Source: CAZXEU01 sp964639665 (GTDB lineage Bacteria > Bacteroidota > Rhodothermia > Rhodothermales > Bin80). Taken from it: DNA of 8,121 bases. Within the stretch, counting starts at the first letter, position 1, and the number at the start of each line of letters is the position of its first letter. The position numbers were made by a program, and so were the translations under genes. Shown here one piece after another: positions 7,129-8,121 of this stretch. The stretch lies in the NCBI GenBank assembly GCA_964639665.1, contig CAZXEU010000103.1, forward strand, positions 1 to 8,121. The letters are read 5' to 3'. The notes beneath the pieces are model-generated. The model was not told the origin of the DNA, searched no databases, and worked only from the letters and a program-made list of their open reading frames with translations.

Positions 7129-8121
7129 GATGCCTCCGCCGGCTGTATGGTCTGTGCGATGTCTACGCCCGGGAATGACCGGCTCGCCACTGCGGGTCCC
7201 AGCCAGTCGGCCATCACCTCCTGCGCCAATCCGAAGCTTCGGGTCATGCCGGAGCCACCCAATCCGGTCACAATCCTTACCTCCGGCTCCGGAGAGGCCA
7301 CAAACGTTGCATCCGTTTCGTGTTGCGCATAAATGCCGTGCCACCTGCGCGAAATCTCCAGTGACGGAGGCTCCAGAAAAGACGCCAGCGTGCCCAGAAT
7401 CAGGGCATCGATTTCGGGCCGGTCGAACGGGTCGGGCTCCCGACCGTACTGATGGGAGTCTCCGATGACCAGCTCGCGCGACGAGTTCTGCGCAACAAGC
7501 ACGTGCACGCCCCATTTGCTGAGCGCCGGAAAGCTCCGCGCGATTCGCCGCTTCAATTCAGCCAGGGTCGGGCATGCAGCAAAAGTCTGGTACCGGCCCA
7601 GGCTCAGTCCAGTGGCAAGGATGGGCCCGAGAGTCCACCCTGCCGGCTGGGCCTCCGTGCGCATCATCTGCAGCTTGCAGCGCGTTAGGCGGCTGCGTGC
7701 AAAGACTCCCGGATAAAGCGTCTCAAAATCTGTGCCTCCGCTGATTACGACGCGGTTAGCGCGCCATCGGACGCCTCCAGCAACCAGATAGGGCACAGAG
7801 ATGTCCGTTACGGCAGTTCCGAAGTGCACCTTTACCCCGAATTCCCGGCCCAGAAATGCGGTAAGTTTGGCCAGCGCCTGCCCGGGATCGACCACAGCCG
7901 CCTCCGCGCTCCAGAGAGCGCCCAGTAATCCCGCCGGCTGCACTGCCGGGCTCCGACGCAAAACCTCATCCGGCTCCAGCCACCTGCACGCGTAGTCCTG
8001 AGAGCCTGCTTGCTCCAGGAATTCGTGCATGACAGCCTTTTCGTCCTCCTCGTACGCGAGGACCAGAGCCCCTGCAGGATCGATCCAGAATCCCGCTTCC
8101 CGAGCTGCCTCCATCCATACC
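7125..8121 (-). CDS. FAD-dependent oxidoreductase, TIGR03364 (PbfD-like) family, 5' end missing
   Basis: This is a DAO-fold flavin amine oxidase or dehydrogenase cut by the right edge. About 331 residues are visible, and the N-terminal Rossmann part with the dinucleotide-binding glycines (roughly 50 residues) lies beyond base 8121. Numbering from the methionine at 8114, the recognisable stretches are AREAGFWIDPAGALVLAYEEDE (4-25), RRSPAV (53-58), SLGRYQTFAACP (171-182), VIGDSHQYG (216-224), RRWHGIYAQHETD (256-268) and the C-terminal FAD-contacting TGLGGSGMTRSFGLAQEV (283-300). Together these are typical of the TIGR03364 family, which recurs in phosphonate clusters. The characterised member PbfD, as I recall, oxidises 2-aminoethylphosphonate and N-alkylated forms to phosphonoacetaldehyde. 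The methionine at 8114 is internal, because the frame continues (Val-Trp) to the edge. The stop overlaps the aminotransferase ATG. Specificity towards a phosphonate is inferred from family and context. Confidence 0.9.
   Translation of the reverse strand, partial: VWMEAAREAGFWIDPAGALVLAYEEDEKAVMHEFLEQAGSQDYACRWLEPDEVLRRSPAVQPAGLLGALWSAEAAVVDPGQALAKLTAFLGREFGVKVHFGTAVTDISVPYLVAGGVRWRANRVVISGGTDFETLYPGVFARSRLTRCKLQMMRTEAQPAGWTLGPILATGLSLGRYQTFAACPTLAELKRRIARSFPALSKWGVHVLVAQNSSRELVIGDSHQYGREPDPFDRPEIDALILGTLASFLEPPSLEISRRWHGIYAQHETDATFVASPEPEVRIVTGLGGSGMTRSFGLAQEVMADWLGPAVASRSFPGVDIAQTIQPAEAS
7133..7137 (-). promoter_or_regulatory. Shine-Dalgarno GGAGG for the aminotransferase gene
   Basis: Read on the minus strand, GGAGG is followed by a four-base spacer (CATC) and the ATG at 7128. 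It lies inside the last codons of the oxidoreductase gene. It is the clearest ribosome-binding site in the window and decides the aminotransferase start against the upstream in-frame extension. Confidence 0.65.

Noticed and set aside
7129..7515. In-frame extension of the aminotransferase to a 563-residue protein
   Set aside because: The extra stretch is antiphase to the well-supported oxidoreductase gene, has no domain content, and the GGAGG-ATG at 7128 gives the normal length for the family.
1..8121. CRISPR arrays, tRNA or rRNA genes, insertion sequences, phage genes
   Set aside because: I saw no spaced direct repeats, cloverleaf-like sequence, transposase motifs or terminal inverted repeats; nearly all bases are explained by seven ordinary coding regions.

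Overview
The window is gene-dense, GC-rich bacterial DNA (around 60% G+C by eye). It holds seven protein genes, two of them cut by the window edges. I see no RNA gene, insertion sequence, phage gene or CRISPR array. The PolA fragment has features I associate with the Bacteroidota/Rhodothermota/Balneolota (FCB) group: an NSRGENTSA-like N-terminal motif, SPDKDF in the 5' nuclease and a GTGKTQ motif before ExoIII. Ribosome-binding sites are mostly weak, which fits. This placement rests on recalled motif patterns, not on a search.

Layout. (1) 1-1979, minus: 5' two thirds of polA, covering the 5' nuclease, the proofreading exonuclease and the start of the polymerase domain. (2) 1980-2089: 110-bp divergent gap between polA and rmlB. 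(3) 2090-3885, plus: a dTDP-glucose 4,6-dehydratase gene (rmlB type) coupled by an ATGA overlap to a HAD phosphatase gene. (4) 3802-4341, minus: a low-molecular-weight protein tyrosine phosphatase gene whose 3' end overlaps the HAD gene tail to tail by 84 bp. (5) 4342-4509: 168-bp non-coding gap with one perfect 8-bp hairpin. (6) 4510-8121, minus: three genes with no spacing between them, transcribed right to left and entering from beyond the right edge. They encode a TIGR03364-type FAD-dependent amine oxidoreductase, a class-III PLP enzyme of the glutamate-1-semialdehyde-aminomutase-like kind, and an OPA-family (GlpT/UhpT-like) major facilitator transporter.

The last group is the most interesting part. 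TIGR03364 oxidoreductases recur in bacterial phosphonate gene clusters; a characterised member, PbfD, acts on 2-aminoethylphosphonate and its N-substituted forms. The transporter keeps both phosphate-binding arginines of GlpT (R39 and R261 here). The simplest reading is a compact operon for uptake and amine removal of an aminophosphonate or similar phospho-amine. The C-P bond cleaving enzyme is not in view and would be expected upstream of base 8121. The exact substrate and the reaction of the PLP enzyme cannot be settled from this sequence. The other genes are ordinary: DNA replication/repair, nucleotide-sugar synthesis and two phosphatases.
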